Shown here one piece after another: positions 8,747 to 17,621 of a DNA stretch of 64,000 nucleotides. Source of the stretch: DASYPP01 sp036006525 (GTDB lineage: Bacteria; Gemmatimonadota; Gemmatimonadetes; Gemmatimonadales; GWC2-71-9); NCBI GenBank assembly GCA_036006525.1, contig DASYPP010000024.1:62001-126000 (forward strand), written 5' to 3'. The position numbers and the translations under genes were made by a program. Under the pieces are notes generated by a model. It was not told the origin of the DNA. It did no database searches and saw only the letters and a program-made list of their open reading frames with translations. Numbering within the stretch: position 1 is the first letter of the stretch; every line of letters starts with the position of its first letter.

Positions 8747-9081
8747 GCGAGAACCTGTTCGGAAGCGAACGCGACCGCAAACTGGGCGACTTGCTGCGCC
8801 AGTACCTGGAACCGTCCGATCATCCGGGGTTCGTGCGCCGGGTCATGGTGGGCTTGCACGCGACCGACAATAGTTGGGATGTACTGAGCCGCTGGGCCCG
8901 ACCCGGCATCGCCGCCGCCCTGGCCTTCATCCTGGGCGCCGCCACCTGGGTCATTCTGCAGACCGCCGCCGAGCCGCAGTCGCTGTCCGATGCGATGCTC
9001 CCCGGCGACGCCCCGGCTCCGCTTTTCTCGGCGACACGACCGGACAACGAGCTCGTGCTTGAGGTCGTGCTGGAGCGGTAA
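8743..9081 (+). CDS. Small single-pass membrane protein, probable anti-sigma factor
   Basis: A 112-residue protein: about 50 soluble N-terminal residues, one membrane segment (about 57-74, GIAAALAFILGAATWVIL) and a 40-residue exterior tail. There is no HxxxCxxC zinc motif, so it is not a ZAS-type anti-sigma. Overlap with the ECF sigma gene by ATGA and the topology (cytosolic head, periplasmic tail) argue for an anti-sigma role, comparable in position to CnrY in CnrYXH systems. That role is inference from context. Confidence 0.75.
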   Translation: MSENLFGSERDRKLGDLLRQYLEPSDHPGFVRRVMVGLHATDNSWDVLSRWARPGIAAALAFILGAATWVILQTAAEPQSLSDAMLPGDAPAPLFSATRPDNELVLEVVLER

Positions 9082-9084
9082 CTG

Positions 9085-9193
9085 AAGGGACTAAGGACTA
9101 AGGACTCTGCGATTCACGGTCCCAGCCCGGATCTGGATTCCAATACTCTAAGTCCTTAGTCCCTGGTCCTTAGTCCTCAGTCCTCAGTCCTTT
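9085..9193. repeat. R4: iterated-word hairpin, word ACTAAGG
   Basis: The left arm has (ACTAAGG)n with period 7 (GGGACTAAGGACTAAGGACT at 9087-9106). The right arm (9148-9193) is its reverse complement and is longer, with four to five degenerate words (AGTCCTT, AGTCCCT, GGTCCTT, AGTCCTC). Loop about 42 nt. It lies between the anti-sigma-like gene and the Spy-like gene, inside what looks like one transcription unit. The same word builds the elements at 32869-32936 and 54942-55006. Confidence 0.9.
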
Positions 9194-9201
9194 GAGGTGT
9201 G

Positions 9202-9588
9202 ATGCGATCTACCTGGAAGGCAGCCCTGCTTCTCATTGCGGTGTTCGCCGGCGGCGCATTGGCCGGAGGTGCCGTGGTCGGTTTGGCGGACCGGGACAAG
9301 CTCCCCGGCCGGCAGCCGCACCATCATCATACCGGCTCCAGCGATCATATCGATTACATGAGCCGGAAGTTGAACCTGACCCCGGCCCAGAAGGACAGCG
9401 TGCAGGCAATCCTGGAGCGCTACAAGCCCGCGATGGATTCAATCTGGCGCCAGTTGGGGCCCCGGTTTGAAACTATCAAGGACTCGATCAGTACTGAAAT
9501 CCGCCGGCAGCTGACCCCGGAACAGCAAACAGCCTATACCGAGATGATCCGTCGCTTCGAAGAAGAGCGGCGGGGACCTCCCGAGTGA
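9202..9588 (+). CDS. Periplasmic Spy/CpxP/CnrX-like protein (LTxxQ)
   Basis: A 128-residue protein with an N-terminal membrane or signal segment (TWKAALLLIAVFAGGALAGG), a His-rich stretch (QPHHHHTG) and a helical hairpin domain with LNLTPAQKDSVQAIL and QLTPEQQTAYTEM, the LTxxQ motifs of Spy/CpxP. Such proteins are periplasmic chaperones or, next to ECF sigma units, metal sensors (CnrX, ZraP). The poly-His motif suggests metal binding. ATG 9202 follows GAGG; GTG 9199 is an in-frame alternative. It ends 1 bp before the TolC gene, so it belongs to the efflux operon. Confidence 0.8.
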   Translation: MRSTWKAALLLIAVFAGGALAGGAVVGLADRDKLPGRQPHHHHTGSSDHIDYMSRKLNLTPAQKDSVQAILERYKPAMDSIWRQLGPRFETIKDSISTEIRRQLTPEQQTAYTEMIRRFEEERRGPPE

Positions 9589-9589
9589 G

Positions 9590-10915
9590 ATGAATCGAAT
9601 CCTGATTGCCCTCGCGGGCACCGCCGTCGTCCTGAGCCAGAGTGCGAACGCCCAGATCGCCGATTCCGCGACCCATAGCCGGATTCCCGTGGTCACCCTG
9701 GAGGAAGCCATCCGGCTGTCCGCCCTGGTGCAGCCCTCGGTGATCTCGGCCGAAGGCACCGTGCGCAATGCCGGCGCCCAGATCCGTGCCGCCCGGGGCC
9801 AGTATCTCCCCAGCATCACCGCTTCATCCAGCGCCGGCAATTCCTTCTCCGAAGGCGCGAGAACCGACCCCATCACCGGCAACCTGGTGACCGCGAACTC
9901 GAGCAACACCAGCATCAGCATGGGGCTCTCCGGCCGGGTGGATCTCTTTACCGGGTTCCGGCGGGGGGCCGACGTGCGCTCGGCGCGCGCGCAGGGCGCC
10001 GCGGCCGACGCCTCGCTGGTGGACGCCCAATACCAGTCCAAGCTGAATACCACCACCGCGTTTCTGAACGCCCTCTACGACGCGCAGTTGGTCCAGGTGC
10101 GGGAGGCCGGCGTTCGCCGCGCCGACGAGCAGCTCAAGATTGCCGTCGCCAAGCTGGCCTCCGGCTCCGCCACCCGGTCCGACTCGCTGCAGTCGCTGGT
10201 GACCCTGGGCAATGCCCGGGTCCAGCTGGTGAACGCGCTCGCTCAGCTCGCCACCGACGAAGCGAACCTGGGCCGCCTGGTCGGAGCCGAGGGACGGGTG
10301 GCCGCGGCCGACGACTCCTCGTACTACAGGCTCATGGCGGCCCCCGACACCGCCGAGATCCGGCGCGAGGCCGTGGAGCGGTCGCCCCGGGTCCAGAGTG
10401 CCCTGGCCAGCCAGAACGCCGCGCGGGCCAGCCTCTCTTCGGCCCGGTCCGCCTACTGGCCCACCCTGAGCCTGGCGGGGAACTACAATTACAACGGAAG
10501 CAAGAGCGCCGATTACCAGCTGTTCAACAGCCGCTCGGTGTCCGTCTCGCTGTCCTGGCCCCTGTTCAACGGATTCACCCGGGAGCGCAACATCACCCAG
10601 CAGGAAGTCTCCCTCGAGGTGGCTGAGGCCAATGCCACCGATTCCCGCCGCCTGGTCCTGGCCTCCCTGACCGGGCAGCTGGGTAACCTCGAAGCCGCGC
10701 GGCTTCGCATCGAGATCACTACGATCAGTGTCGCGGCGGCCGAAGAAGACCTCCGGGTGCAGCGGGAACGCTACCGCCTCGGTGCTGCGACCATCGTGGA
10801 ATTGTTGACGTCGCAGGAGAACCTGAGCCAGGCCGAGGTCGACCTGGTCAACGCCCGATTCGACTACCTGAAGGCCAAAGCCCAGATCGAAGCAATCATC
10901 GGACGGACCCTATGA
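9590..10915 (+). CDS. TolC-family outer-membrane efflux protein
   Basis: A 441-residue outer-membrane factor. A signal peptide (to about residue 21, SANAQ) is followed by two repeated alpha-helical/beta segments of the OEP family, recognisable by VTLEEAIRLSALVQPSVI, ARGQYLPSITASSSAGN, LSWPLFNGFTRE and LLTSQENLSQAEVDLVNARFD. TolC trimers form the exit duct of tripartite pumps. It overlaps the ATPase gene by ATGA, and adaptor and permease genes follow, so all pump parts are encoded together. Confidence 0.95.
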   Translation: MNRILIALAGTAVVLSQSANAQIADSATHSRIPVVTLEEAIRLSALVQPSVISAEGTVRNAGAQIRAARGQYLPSITASSSAGNSFSEGARTDPITGNLVTANSSNTSISMGLSGRVDLFTGFRRGADVRSARAQGAAADASLVDAQYQSKLNTTTAFLNALYDAQLVQVREAGVRRADEQLKIAVAKLASGSATRSDSLQSLVTLGNARVQLVNALAQLATDEANLGRLVGAEGRVAAADDSSYYRLMAAPDTAEIRREAVERSPRVQSALASQNAARASLSSARSAYWPTLSLAGNYNYNGSKSADYQLFNSRSVSVSLSWPLFNGFTRERNITQQEVSLEVAEANATDSRRLVLASLTGQLGNLEAARLRIEITTISVAAAEEDLRVQRERYRLGAATIVELLTSQENLSQAEVDLVNARFDYLKAKAQIEAIIGRTL

Positions 10916-11667
10916 GCCCAGCAATTGAATCGACCGCCGAGCGGATGGCCCAGCTCCCGACCGACGTCCCCCGGGACGCGGTCATCGTGACCCGCAACCT
11001 GCAGCGGGAATACCAGATGGGGAGCGAGATCGTGCGCGCCCTGCGCGGCGTCGACGTGACGATCCGGAAGAACGAGTTCGTGGCCATCATGGGCCCGTCC
11101 GGCTCCGGCAAGTCCACGCTGATGAACCTGATCGGCTGCCTCGATACCCCGAACGCCGGCGAGTACTGGCTCAACGGCCACCGGGTCTCCGAGCTCAACG
11201 ACAATCAGCTGGCCCGGATCCGCAACCGGGAGATCGGGTTTGTCTTCCAGACCTTCAACCTGCTGCCCCGGGCCACGGCGCTGCACAACGTCGAGCTGCC
11301 CCTGGTTTACGCCGGCATGGGCGGCCGGGAGCGCCGGCAGCAGGCCGAGCAGGCGCTGACCCGCGTCGGGCTCGCCGATCGCATGACTCACAAGCCCAAC
11401 GAGCTGTCCGGCGGCCAGCGGCAGCGCGTCGCCATCGCGCGGGCGCTGGTCAATAACCCCAGCATTCTCCTGGCGGACGAGCCGACCGGTAACCTCGATT
11501 CGACCACCGGCCAGGAAATCATGGGGCTGTTCCAGAATCTGTATGAACAGGGCCAGACGATCGTGCTGGTCACCCACGAACACGACATCGCCGAGCACGC
11601 CTACCGCCAGGTTCACATCCTGGACGGCCGGGTCGAGCGTGATTTCGCCACCCCCGGCAAAAATTGA
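10912..11667 (+). CDS. ABC transporter ATP-binding protein, MacB/LolD type
   Basis: A 251-residue ATPase. Walker A is GPSGSGKS at 61-68, the signature LSGGQRQRVAIARAL starts at 165, and Walker B ILLADE lies at 185-190, followed by PTGNLDS. Sequence style is that of the MacB/LolD/FtsE group, in which the ATPase powers a mechanotransmission permease rather than classical transport. In E. coli MacB the ATPase and permease are fused; here they are split, with the adaptor gene between them. Confidence 0.95.
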   Translation: MSPAIESTAERMAQLPTDVPRDAVIVTRNLQREYQMGSEIVRALRGVDVTIRKNEFVAIMGPSGSGKSTLMNLIGCLDTPNAGEYWLNGHRVSELNDNQLARIRNREIGFVFQTFNLLPRATALHNVELPLVYAGMGGRERRQQAEQALTRVGLADRMTHKPNELSGGQRQRVAIARALVNNPSILLADEPTGNLDSTTGQEIMGLFQNLYEQGQTIVLVTHEHDIAEHAYRQVHILDGRVERDFATPGKN

Positions 11668-11684
11668 AAACGAGAATTCACCCG

Positions 11685-13205
11685 ATGCGCAAACTCCACG
11701 TTGTCCTGATCGCCCTGGCTCTCGCCGCCTGCAAGAAAGAGGAGCAGGCCGTGAGCGCCGTGTACCAGGCCGTGCCGGTCGTCCGCCGCGACATCGTGGT
11801 CTCGGTGCAGGCGGCCGGGACCCTGCAGCCGGATACCACGGTCGAGGTCAAGTCCAAGGCCTCGGGCGAAATCGCCCAGATCATGGTGGAAACCGGCCAG
11901 GAAGTGCGTCGCGGCGACCTGATGGTGAGCGTCGATCCCCGGACCGCGCGCAATACCATGGCGCAGGCCCAGGCCCGGTTCGACGTCGCCCGGGCGACGC
12001 TGGCCAACGCGCGCTCCCAGAAACAGCGCGCCGACGCGCTCTTCACCTCGCAGTCCATCACCCAGACCGAACACGAGGCGGCGCAGCTGGCCTACGCCAA
12101 CGCCATGGCAGATTCGGTGAGCACCAAGGTGGACCTGGAGAACGCCCAGATCCAGCTGGAGGACACCGACGTGCGGGCCCCGATCTCGGGGACCATCATC
12201 GAGAAGGACGTGGAGCGGGGCCAGGTCATCTCCTCTCCGACCCGCGACGTGGGCGGCGGCACCGTCCTGCTCCGCATGGCAGACCTGAGCCTGGTGCAGG
12301 TGAGGACCCTGGTGGACGAGACCGACGTGGGAAAGATCCGCGCCGGCCTGTCGGCCACGGTCACGGTGGACGCGTACCCCAACCGGCCCTTCGAGGGGAC
12401 CGTGCTCAAGATCGAGCCGCTGGCGACCGTCAATCAGAACGTCACCATGTTCCCGGTCATCGTACGGATTCAGAATCAGGGCGGGCTGCTCCGACCCGGG
12501 ATGAACGCCGAAGTGGAGATTCACGTGGGCCGCCGTGATTCCGTGCTGGCGATTCCCAACGCGGCCCTCAGGACCAGCCGTGATGTGAGCTCCGCAGCCC
12601 TGGTGCTGGGGCTGGATCCCAAGGTGGTCGAGCAGCAGCTGGCCCAGGCGCCCCAGGACTCGGCCCGCACGACGACTGCCGGCGCCGGTAGCGCGCATCC
12701 CGCGGACACGACGAAGAAGGCGGCGGGCAACGTACTGACCCTGCCCGATGGCCGCACGATTCCGCTGCCCGAAGGCGTCAGCGAAGCGCAGGTGTCGGCC
12801 ATCATGAAGAAACGGATGAGTGGCGGCACCCTGACCGCGGAAGAGGGCGCGCTGCTCCGCAAGGTGTTCTCCAGCATGGGCGGCGGAAACCGCGGCCGTT
12901 CCCGGGCCCCGAGCAATGATTACCAGTTTGGCGCGAAATACATCGTCTTCGTGCAGCGCAACGGACACCCGGTCGCGGTCAACGTGCAGACCGGGCTTAC
13001 CGACATGGATTTCTCCGAGGTGACCCAGGGTCTGACCGAGCAGGACTCGGTGCTGATTCTTCCCAGCGCCAGCCTGATCGCATCGCAGGATGAATGGCGG
13101 GACCGGATGGGCCGGGTGACCGGCGGCGGAAGCATGGGCGGTCTGCGCCAGTCCACCACGACGACCGGCTCCACCACGCCTTCAGCCGGAGCCTCCCGGC
13201 CATGA
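11685..13205 (+). CDS. MacA-type periplasmic adaptor (HlyD/MFP family) lipoprotein
   Basis: A 506-residue lipoprotein with lipobox LAAC (Cys16). The order is beta-barrel/lipoyl halves (DIVVSVQAAGTLQPDTTVEV, then GEIAQIMVETGQEVRRGDL), an alpha-hairpin (about 85-150), the return lipoyl strand DVRAPISGTIIEKDVERGQV, then barrel and membrane-proximal parts. Around residues 296-415 there is an insertion not expected in MacA, with a Thr/Ala-rich linker and a helical part (SEAQVSAIMKKRMSGGTL). ATG 11685 is preferred to TTG 11664, which overlaps the ATPase stop. It links the permease to TolC. Confidence 0.9.
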   Translation: MRKLHVVLIALALAACKKEEQAVSAVYQAVPVVRRDIVVSVQAAGTLQPDTTVEVKSKASGEIAQIMVETGQEVRRGDLMVSVDPRTARNTMAQAQARFDVARATLANARSQKQRADALFTSQSITQTEHEAAQLAYANAMADSVSTKVDLENAQIQLEDTDVRAPISGTIIEKDVERGQVISSPTRDVGGGTVLLRMADLSLVQVRTLVDETDVGKIRAGLSATVTVDAYPNRPFEGTVLKIEPLATVNQNVTMFPVIVRIQNQGGLLRPGMNAEVEIHVGRRDSVLAIPNAALRTSRDVSSAALVLGLDPKVVEQQLAQAPQDSARTTTAGAGSAHPADTTKKAAGNVLTLPDGRTIPLPEGVSEAQVSAIMKKRMSGGTLTAEEGALLRKVFSSMGGGNRGRSRAPSNDYQFGAKYIVFVQRNGHPVAVNVQTGLTDMDFSEVTQGLTEQDSVLILPSASLIASQDEWRDRMGRVTGGGSMGGLRQSTTTTGSTTPSAGASRP

Positions 13206-14419
13206 TGGTCGGCGAAACGGTCGCGGTGGCGCTGCAGTCCATCCGCGCCAACAAGATGCGGGCCTTCCTGACCATGCTCGGCATCATCATTGGCGTCGGC
13301 GCGGTCATCACCATGATTTCGCTGGGTAACGGCGCGCAGAAGGCCGTCAACGACCAGATCTCGGCGATGGGCGCCCGGCTCCTGTCCATTTACCCGGGCC
13401 AGATGTTTTCCCGCGGCGTGGCCAGCAGCAACCGGGTGAGCCTGACGACCGACGACGCCGACGCGCTGAAGCGGGATGCGCACCTGCTGGACGCGGTGGC
13501 GCCGGAGTTATCCAGTTCCTATACCGTGAAGTACGGCAACAAGAACCTGAATCTCCAGACGGTCGGCACCACCGCCAACTACGCCACCGTCCACAACTAC
13601 ACCATGCCCTACGGGCAGATGTTCACCGATGGCGACGACCAGGCCCGCGAGCGCTACGTCGTGCTCGGCGCCGACGTCCCGGATATGCTGGAGGCCAACC
13701 CTGCCGCGCTCATCCACCAGACCGTTCTGATCCGGGGGATTCCCTTCGAGGTGATCGGCATTCTGAGCCGGAAGGGAGCGGCCAGCGGCTCGTTCTTCAA
13801 CGTGGACGAGCAGATCCTCATCCCGCTGCAGACCGCGCAGTATCGGATCCAGGGCACCAACCGGGTCCGCTCCATCACCGTCGAGGTCGCCGAAGGCGTC
13901 CCGATGGAACAGGGCATGGTAGATCTCGAACGGATCATGCGCCGGGAACACAAGATCCGGCCCGGCGGCGAGAACGACTTCACCATCCGGAACCAGATGG
14001 AACTGCTGGCGACCCAGCAGCAGGCGACCGAAGTCTTTGGATCGCTTCTCGCCGGTATCGCCGCGGTGAGCCTCCTGGTGGGCGGCATCGGCATCATGAA
14101 CATCATGCTGGTCTCGGTCACCGAGCGCACCCGGGAAATCGGCGTCCGCAAGGCGCTGGGCGCCACCCGGATCAACATCATGCTCCAGTTCCTCATCGAG
14201 GCCCTGGTACTGTGCCTGATCGGCGGCCTGCTTGGTGTGGGGTTGGGGACGTGGGCCGCGGACATCATGGCCAAGAGCTACGGGTGGAACACCCTGATCT
14301 CGTTCAATGCCATCCTGATGGCCTTTGCCTTCAGCGCGGGAGTTGGCCTGGTGTTCGGGATATGGCCCGCCAGCCGGGCCGCCAAGCTCGATCCGATCGT
14401 CGCCCTACGTTACGAATAG
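13202..14419 (+). CDS. MacB-type ABC permease (FtsX-like)
   Basis: A 405-residue permease with one N-terminal membrane helix (FLTMLGIIIGVGAVITMISL), a large periplasmic core domain (MacB_PCD) and three C-terminal helices of the FtsX domain (SLLVGGIGIMNIMLVSVTER, then LCLIGGLLGVGLGTWAA and ILMAFAFSAGVGLVFGIWPA). The motif VTERTREIGVRKALGATR is diagnostic for MacB. The start overlaps the adaptor stop (ATGA). With the ATPase, adaptor and TolC it forms a complete tripartite pump; the substrate cannot be read from sequence. Confidence 0.95.
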   Translation: MMVGETVAVALQSIRANKMRAFLTMLGIIIGVGAVITMISLGNGAQKAVNDQISAMGARLLSIYPGQMFSRGVASSNRVSLTTDDADALKRDAHLLDAVAPELSSSYTVKYGNKNLNLQTVGTTANYATVHNYTMPYGQMFTDGDDQARERYVVLGADVPDMLEANPAALIHQTVLIRGIPFEVIGILSRKGAASGSFFNVDEQILIPLQTAQYRIQGTNRVRSITVEVAEGVPMEQGMVDLERIMRREHKIRPGGENDFTIRNQMELLATQQQATEVFGSLLAGIAAVSLLVGGIGIMNIMLVSVTERTREIGVRKALGATRINIMLQFLIEALVLCLIGGLLGVGLGTWAADIMAKSYGWNTLISFNAILMAFAFSAGVGLVFGIWPASRAAKLDPIVALRYE

Positions 14420-14483
14420 AACCACAGAGCACTGAGTCACAGGGGGTACATACCACCTTTGTGGCTCTGTGCCTTTGTGGTTT
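14420..14483. repeat. R5: iterated-word hairpin, word CACAGAG
   Basis: The left arm AACCACAGAGCACTGAGTCA (14420-14439) continues with CAGGGG; the right arm (14454-14483), read on the minus strand, is AAACCACAAAGGCACAGAGC then CACAAAGG. It begins 1 bp after the stop of the permease gene and its loop is only about 8 nt, so it could end the efflux transcript. Confidence 0.82.
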
Positions 14484-14519
14484 GCTGTTTATCTTGAAGG
14501 ACCAATAACCCATTCGGCT

Positions 14520-16808
14520 ATGTTGCTCTTCGTTCTTGCGCTGCTCCAGGTGCCGGACTCCGCGCCCGGCGTAAACGGCACCGGCAAGCCCACCTTTTCG
14601 GCCCCCCGAATCGAGGCGACCGCCACCATCGATGGCGTACTTGATGAGCCGGCCTGGCAGAGCGCGACCCGGCTCACCGGGTTCAGCCAGTACGAACCGG
14701 TGGACAGCCGGCCGGCAGAAGAGCGGACCGATGTCCTGGTCTGGTACTCCCCCACCGCCATCCATTTCGGCATCCTGGCTTACGATCGCCATCCCGAGGC
14801 GATCCGGGCGACCCGCGCCGACCGCGACAACATCGATGCCGACGACAACGTCATCATCTATCTCGACACCTTCAATGACCGGCGCCGGGCCTTTTTCTTT
14901 GCGGTAAACCCGCTGGGCAGCCAGGAGGACGGGGTCCGCAGCGAAGGGGCGGCCAGCGCCGGCAACATTTTCGGTGGCAGCATCGACAAGAACCCCGACT
15001 ACCTGTACGAGTCCCGGGGCCGGGTCACCGATTCGGGCTACGTGGTCGAGGTACGGATTCCCTTCAAGAGCCTGCGCTACCCCGGCAACGGGCCGCAGAG
15101 CTGGGGGATCAACTTCCTGCGCCGCACCCAGCGAACCGGCTACAACGACACCTGGACCGACGTGCACCGCGCCAGCGCCAGTTTCCTGCTCCAGGCCGGA
15201 ACGCTGGATGGTCTCCACGATCTGCACCGCGGGATGGTGGTCGAGGCCCAGCCCTTCGTCACCGCGAGCGCCAACGGCGCGCTGAATACCGCGGGAGACT
15301 TCAAGCGGGAGGACGTGGACCCCGAGATCGGGCTCAACCTGCGCCTGGGCCTCACCAATCTGTCGCTCGACGCGACCGTCAATCCCGATTTCAGCCAGGT
15401 CGAATCCGACGTGAGCCAGGTGACCGCCAACCAGCGGTTCGCCCTGTTCTTCCCCGAGAAGCGGCCGTTCTTCCTCGAGGGCATCGAGCTCTTCAGCACA
15501 CCCAATCAGCTGATATACACCCGCCAGATCTCGAATCCGATCGTCGGGGGCAAGGTGACCGGGAAGTTCGGCAATTTCGGCATCGCTCACCTGACGGCGG
15601 TGGACCAGGTAGACGAAGACGGAATCCCGGGGAACGAGGACGTGCTGTTCAACATCGCCCGGGTCCGTCGCGACTTCGGCTCCAATTCGGTCGCCGGAAT
15701 CACCGCGACTGACCGCAGCAGCCTGGACTCGCCCGATTACAACCGGGTGCTGGCCGCCGACGTGCACTACGTCTTCGCCAAGCTGTACTACGTCGAGGCC
15801 CAGGTCGGCGGGTCCTGGACTCGGGCGGGCGGAGCCAACGCGCTTTCCTCGCCGATCTGGAAGCTGGAGTACGATCGTACCGGCAGGTCGTGGGGGTTCA
15901 ACTACCAGGTGAACGCGATCGGCCGGGATTTCGTCACTCGCTCCGGGTTCGTCAACCGGAACGACATCGCTTTTGCCCGGGGCTTCAATCGGCTTTCCTG
16001 GTACGGAGACCGGGGCGCGGTGCTGGAGAACTTTACGACCTTCTTCGGGGTCAACCGGTTCTGGCGGTATGGGGACCTGGGCGGCGACGCGATCGAGGGG
16101 AGCGAGGAAATCACCGGGCGCTTTCAGCTGCGGGGCGGGTGGCTGCTCTCCAGCCACCTGGAGCGGGAGTTTGTGGATTTCGATCCCGCTGACTATGCCG
16201 GGTACACGGTGGATACCGGCGGAACCCCTTCGGGGTTCGTGGTCACCCACGGCGTGTCGGGAGTCAACGGCAACGTCAGCGCGACCACCCCGACCTTCCA
16301 GGGCTTCGACGCTAACGTGAGTCTCGGGGCCGGCAGCGGCGCCATCTTCGATGAGGCCACCAAGGGACATGGCTTCGACTTGTCGGGCGAAATCAATTTC
16401 CGGCCTACGGCCGGACTCCGGATTTCGCTGCTCAATACCTATTCCCGGATCATGCGGAGCGACGGCAGCCTGTTTGCGCGGACCGTCATTCCCCGGGCCA
16501 AGATCGAGTTCCAGCCGACCCGCGCGCTGTTCTTCCGTGTGGTTGGGGAATATGTCTCGCAGAAAACCTCGGACCTGGTTGACCCGACGACCGGCAGCCC
16601 GATCCTGATCAACGGGGCGCCCGCCACCGGCGGCGACCAGAACGATCTCCGGGTGGATTTCCTCGTCTCCCTGGAACCGACCCCCGGCACCGTCGCATTC
16701 CTCGGCTACGGTAGCTCGATGCAGGGCAATTCCACCCTGACGTTCCAGAACCTGCAGCGCACCTCGGACGGGTTCTTTGTCAAACTCGCCTATCAGTTCA
16801 GGCGGTAG
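14520..16808 (+). CDS. DUF5916 outer-membrane protein with CBM9-like domain
   Basis: About 762 residues. The N-terminus has a short hydrophobic leader and then a carbohydrate-binding family 9-like beta-sandwich (IDGVLDEPAWQSATRLTGFS, later YDRHPEAIRATRADRDNIDA). The rest is DUF5916 (NPLGSQEDGVRSEG, VTANQRFALFFPEKRPFFLE, GIELFSTPNQLIYTRQI), a predicted outer-membrane barrel common in Bacteroidota and Gemmatimonadota. The protein ends in a barrel-like FFVKLAYQFRR. Function is unknown; surface glycan binding is inferred from the CBM9 fold. The start is uncertain: ATG 14520 lacks an adjacent ribosome site and the frame is open back into the repeat. Confidence 0.85.
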   Translation: MLLFVLALLQVPDSAPGVNGTGKPTFSAPRIEATATIDGVLDEPAWQSATRLTGFSQYEPVDSRPAEERTDVLVWYSPTAIHFGILAYDRHPEAIRATRADRDNIDADDNVIIYLDTFNDRRRAFFFAVNPLGSQEDGVRSEGAASAGNIFGGSIDKNPDYLYESRGRVTDSGYVVEVRIPFKSLRYPGNGPQSWGINFLRRTQRTGYNDTWTDVHRASASFLLQAGTLDGLHDLHRGMVVEAQPFVTASANGALNTAGDFKREDVDPEIGLNLRLGLTNLSLDATVNPDFSQVESDVSQVTANQRFALFFPEKRPFFLEGIELFSTPNQLIYTRQISNPIVGGKVTGKFGNFGIAHLTAVDQVDEDGIPGNEDVLFNIARVRRDFGSNSVAGITATDRSSLDSPDYNRVLAADVHYVFAKLYYVEAQVGGSWTRAGGANALSSPIWKLEYDRTGRSWGFNYQVNAIGRDFVTRSGFVNRNDIAFARGFNRLSWYGDRGAVLENFTTFFGVNRFWRYGDLGGDAIEGSEEITGRFQLRGGWLLSSHLEREFVDFDPADYAGYTVDTGGTPSGFVVTHGVSGVNGNVSATTPTFQGFDANVSLGAGSGAIFDEATKGHGFDLSGEINFRPTAGLRISLLNTYSRIMRSDGSLFARTVIPRAKIEFQPTRALFFRVVGEYVSQKTSDLVDPTTGSPILINGAPATGGDQNDLRVDFLVSLEPTPGTVAFLGYGSSMQGNSTLTFQNLQRTSDGFFVKLAYQFRR

Positions 16809-16880
16809 GGCCGTAAGACGGGAGGAAACCGCTTCGTCAGTTCTGGTGTTACTGTTAGGTCTTACCACGCGCGGAACGCC

Positions 16881-17621
16881 GTGACCCATACCACTCTCGA
16901 ATCCTCGGAACCGCCGGCACTGCCGGCAGACACGACGCCGGCCCGGGTCGCGGTGCATCGCCATCACTGGCTGGTACGGCTCTGCCATTGGGCCAACGCG
17001 ATCCTCCTGGTCGGCATGATCGCGAGCGGGCTGCAGATCTACAATGCCTACCAGCGGTTTGGACCCCGGGATATGCAGTACATGGTGCTCAATCCGGTGA
17101 AGCTCCTGCACGGCAGTCCAGCCGCGCCGGAATGGGCGCGGCTGGGCGGCTGGCTGGCCGGCGGCCTCAGCTGGCATTTCGCCCTGGCCTGGCCGTTCGT
17201 CATCACCGGTCTCCTGTACCTGCTCTATCTCGTCTTTTCCGGCGAGTGGCGCTCGCTGCTGTTTCGCCCCCGGGACATCGTCCCCGCGGCGCAGATGCAA
17301 CTCTACTACCTGCGGCTCCGCAAGGAACACCCGCTCCAGGGCAAGCACAACGCGCTGCAGAAGGCGGCCTATACCTCGATCCTGGTCGTGGGGGCGCTCG
17401 CGGTCCTCACCGGGTTCGCCATCTACAAGCCGGTTCAATTATCCTGGCTCACGGCGTTCTTCGGCGGATACGAGCTGACCCGGTACTGGCACTTCGTATC
17501 GGTATGGGTCTTTGCCGCGTTTACCATCCTCCACGTCATCCTGGTATTCGTGGTGGACCCCGCCTCGCTGCGCGCGATGATTACCGGGTGGTACCGGGGG
17601 AGGTTTCCCAGTCATGACTGA
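16881..17621 (+). CDS. Membrane cytochrome b (NiFe-hydrogenase/thiosulfate-reductase b type)
   Basis: A 246-residue four-helix membrane protein of the cytochrome b561/hydrogenase-b family. Likely heme ligands are His in RHHWLVRLCHWANA, LSWHFALAW and in the last helices (YWHFVSVWVFAAFTILHVIL). Such proteins pass electrons between the quinone pool and an exported redox partner. The next gene, a Tat-exported molybdo-oxidoreductase, overlaps it by 8 bp and is the evident partner. GTG start. Direction of electron flow cannot be inferred. Confidence 0.9.
   Translation: MTHTTLESSEPPALPADTTPARVAVHRHHWLVRLCHWANAILLVGMIASGLQIYNAYQRFGPRDMQYMVLNPVKLLHGSPAAPEWARLGGWLAGGLSWHFALAWPFVITGLLYLLYLVFSGEWRSLLFRPRDIVPAAQMQLYYLRLRKEHPLQGKHNALQKAAYTSILVVGALAVLTGFAIYKPVQLSWLTAFFGGYELTRYWHFVSVWVFAAFTILHVILVFVVDPASLRAMITGWYRGRFPSHD

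Noticed and set aside
11613..12968. A 451-residue His/Gly-rich minus-strand frame
   Set aside because: It is antisense to the MacA-type adaptor, which has a lipobox and all family segments; composition is typical of an antisense shadow.
14331..17438. A 1035-residue open frame on the minus strand
   Set aside because: It lies opposite the DUF5916 and cytochrome b genes, both of which have clear family motifs. Long antisense frames are expected at this GC content; no family pattern is visible.
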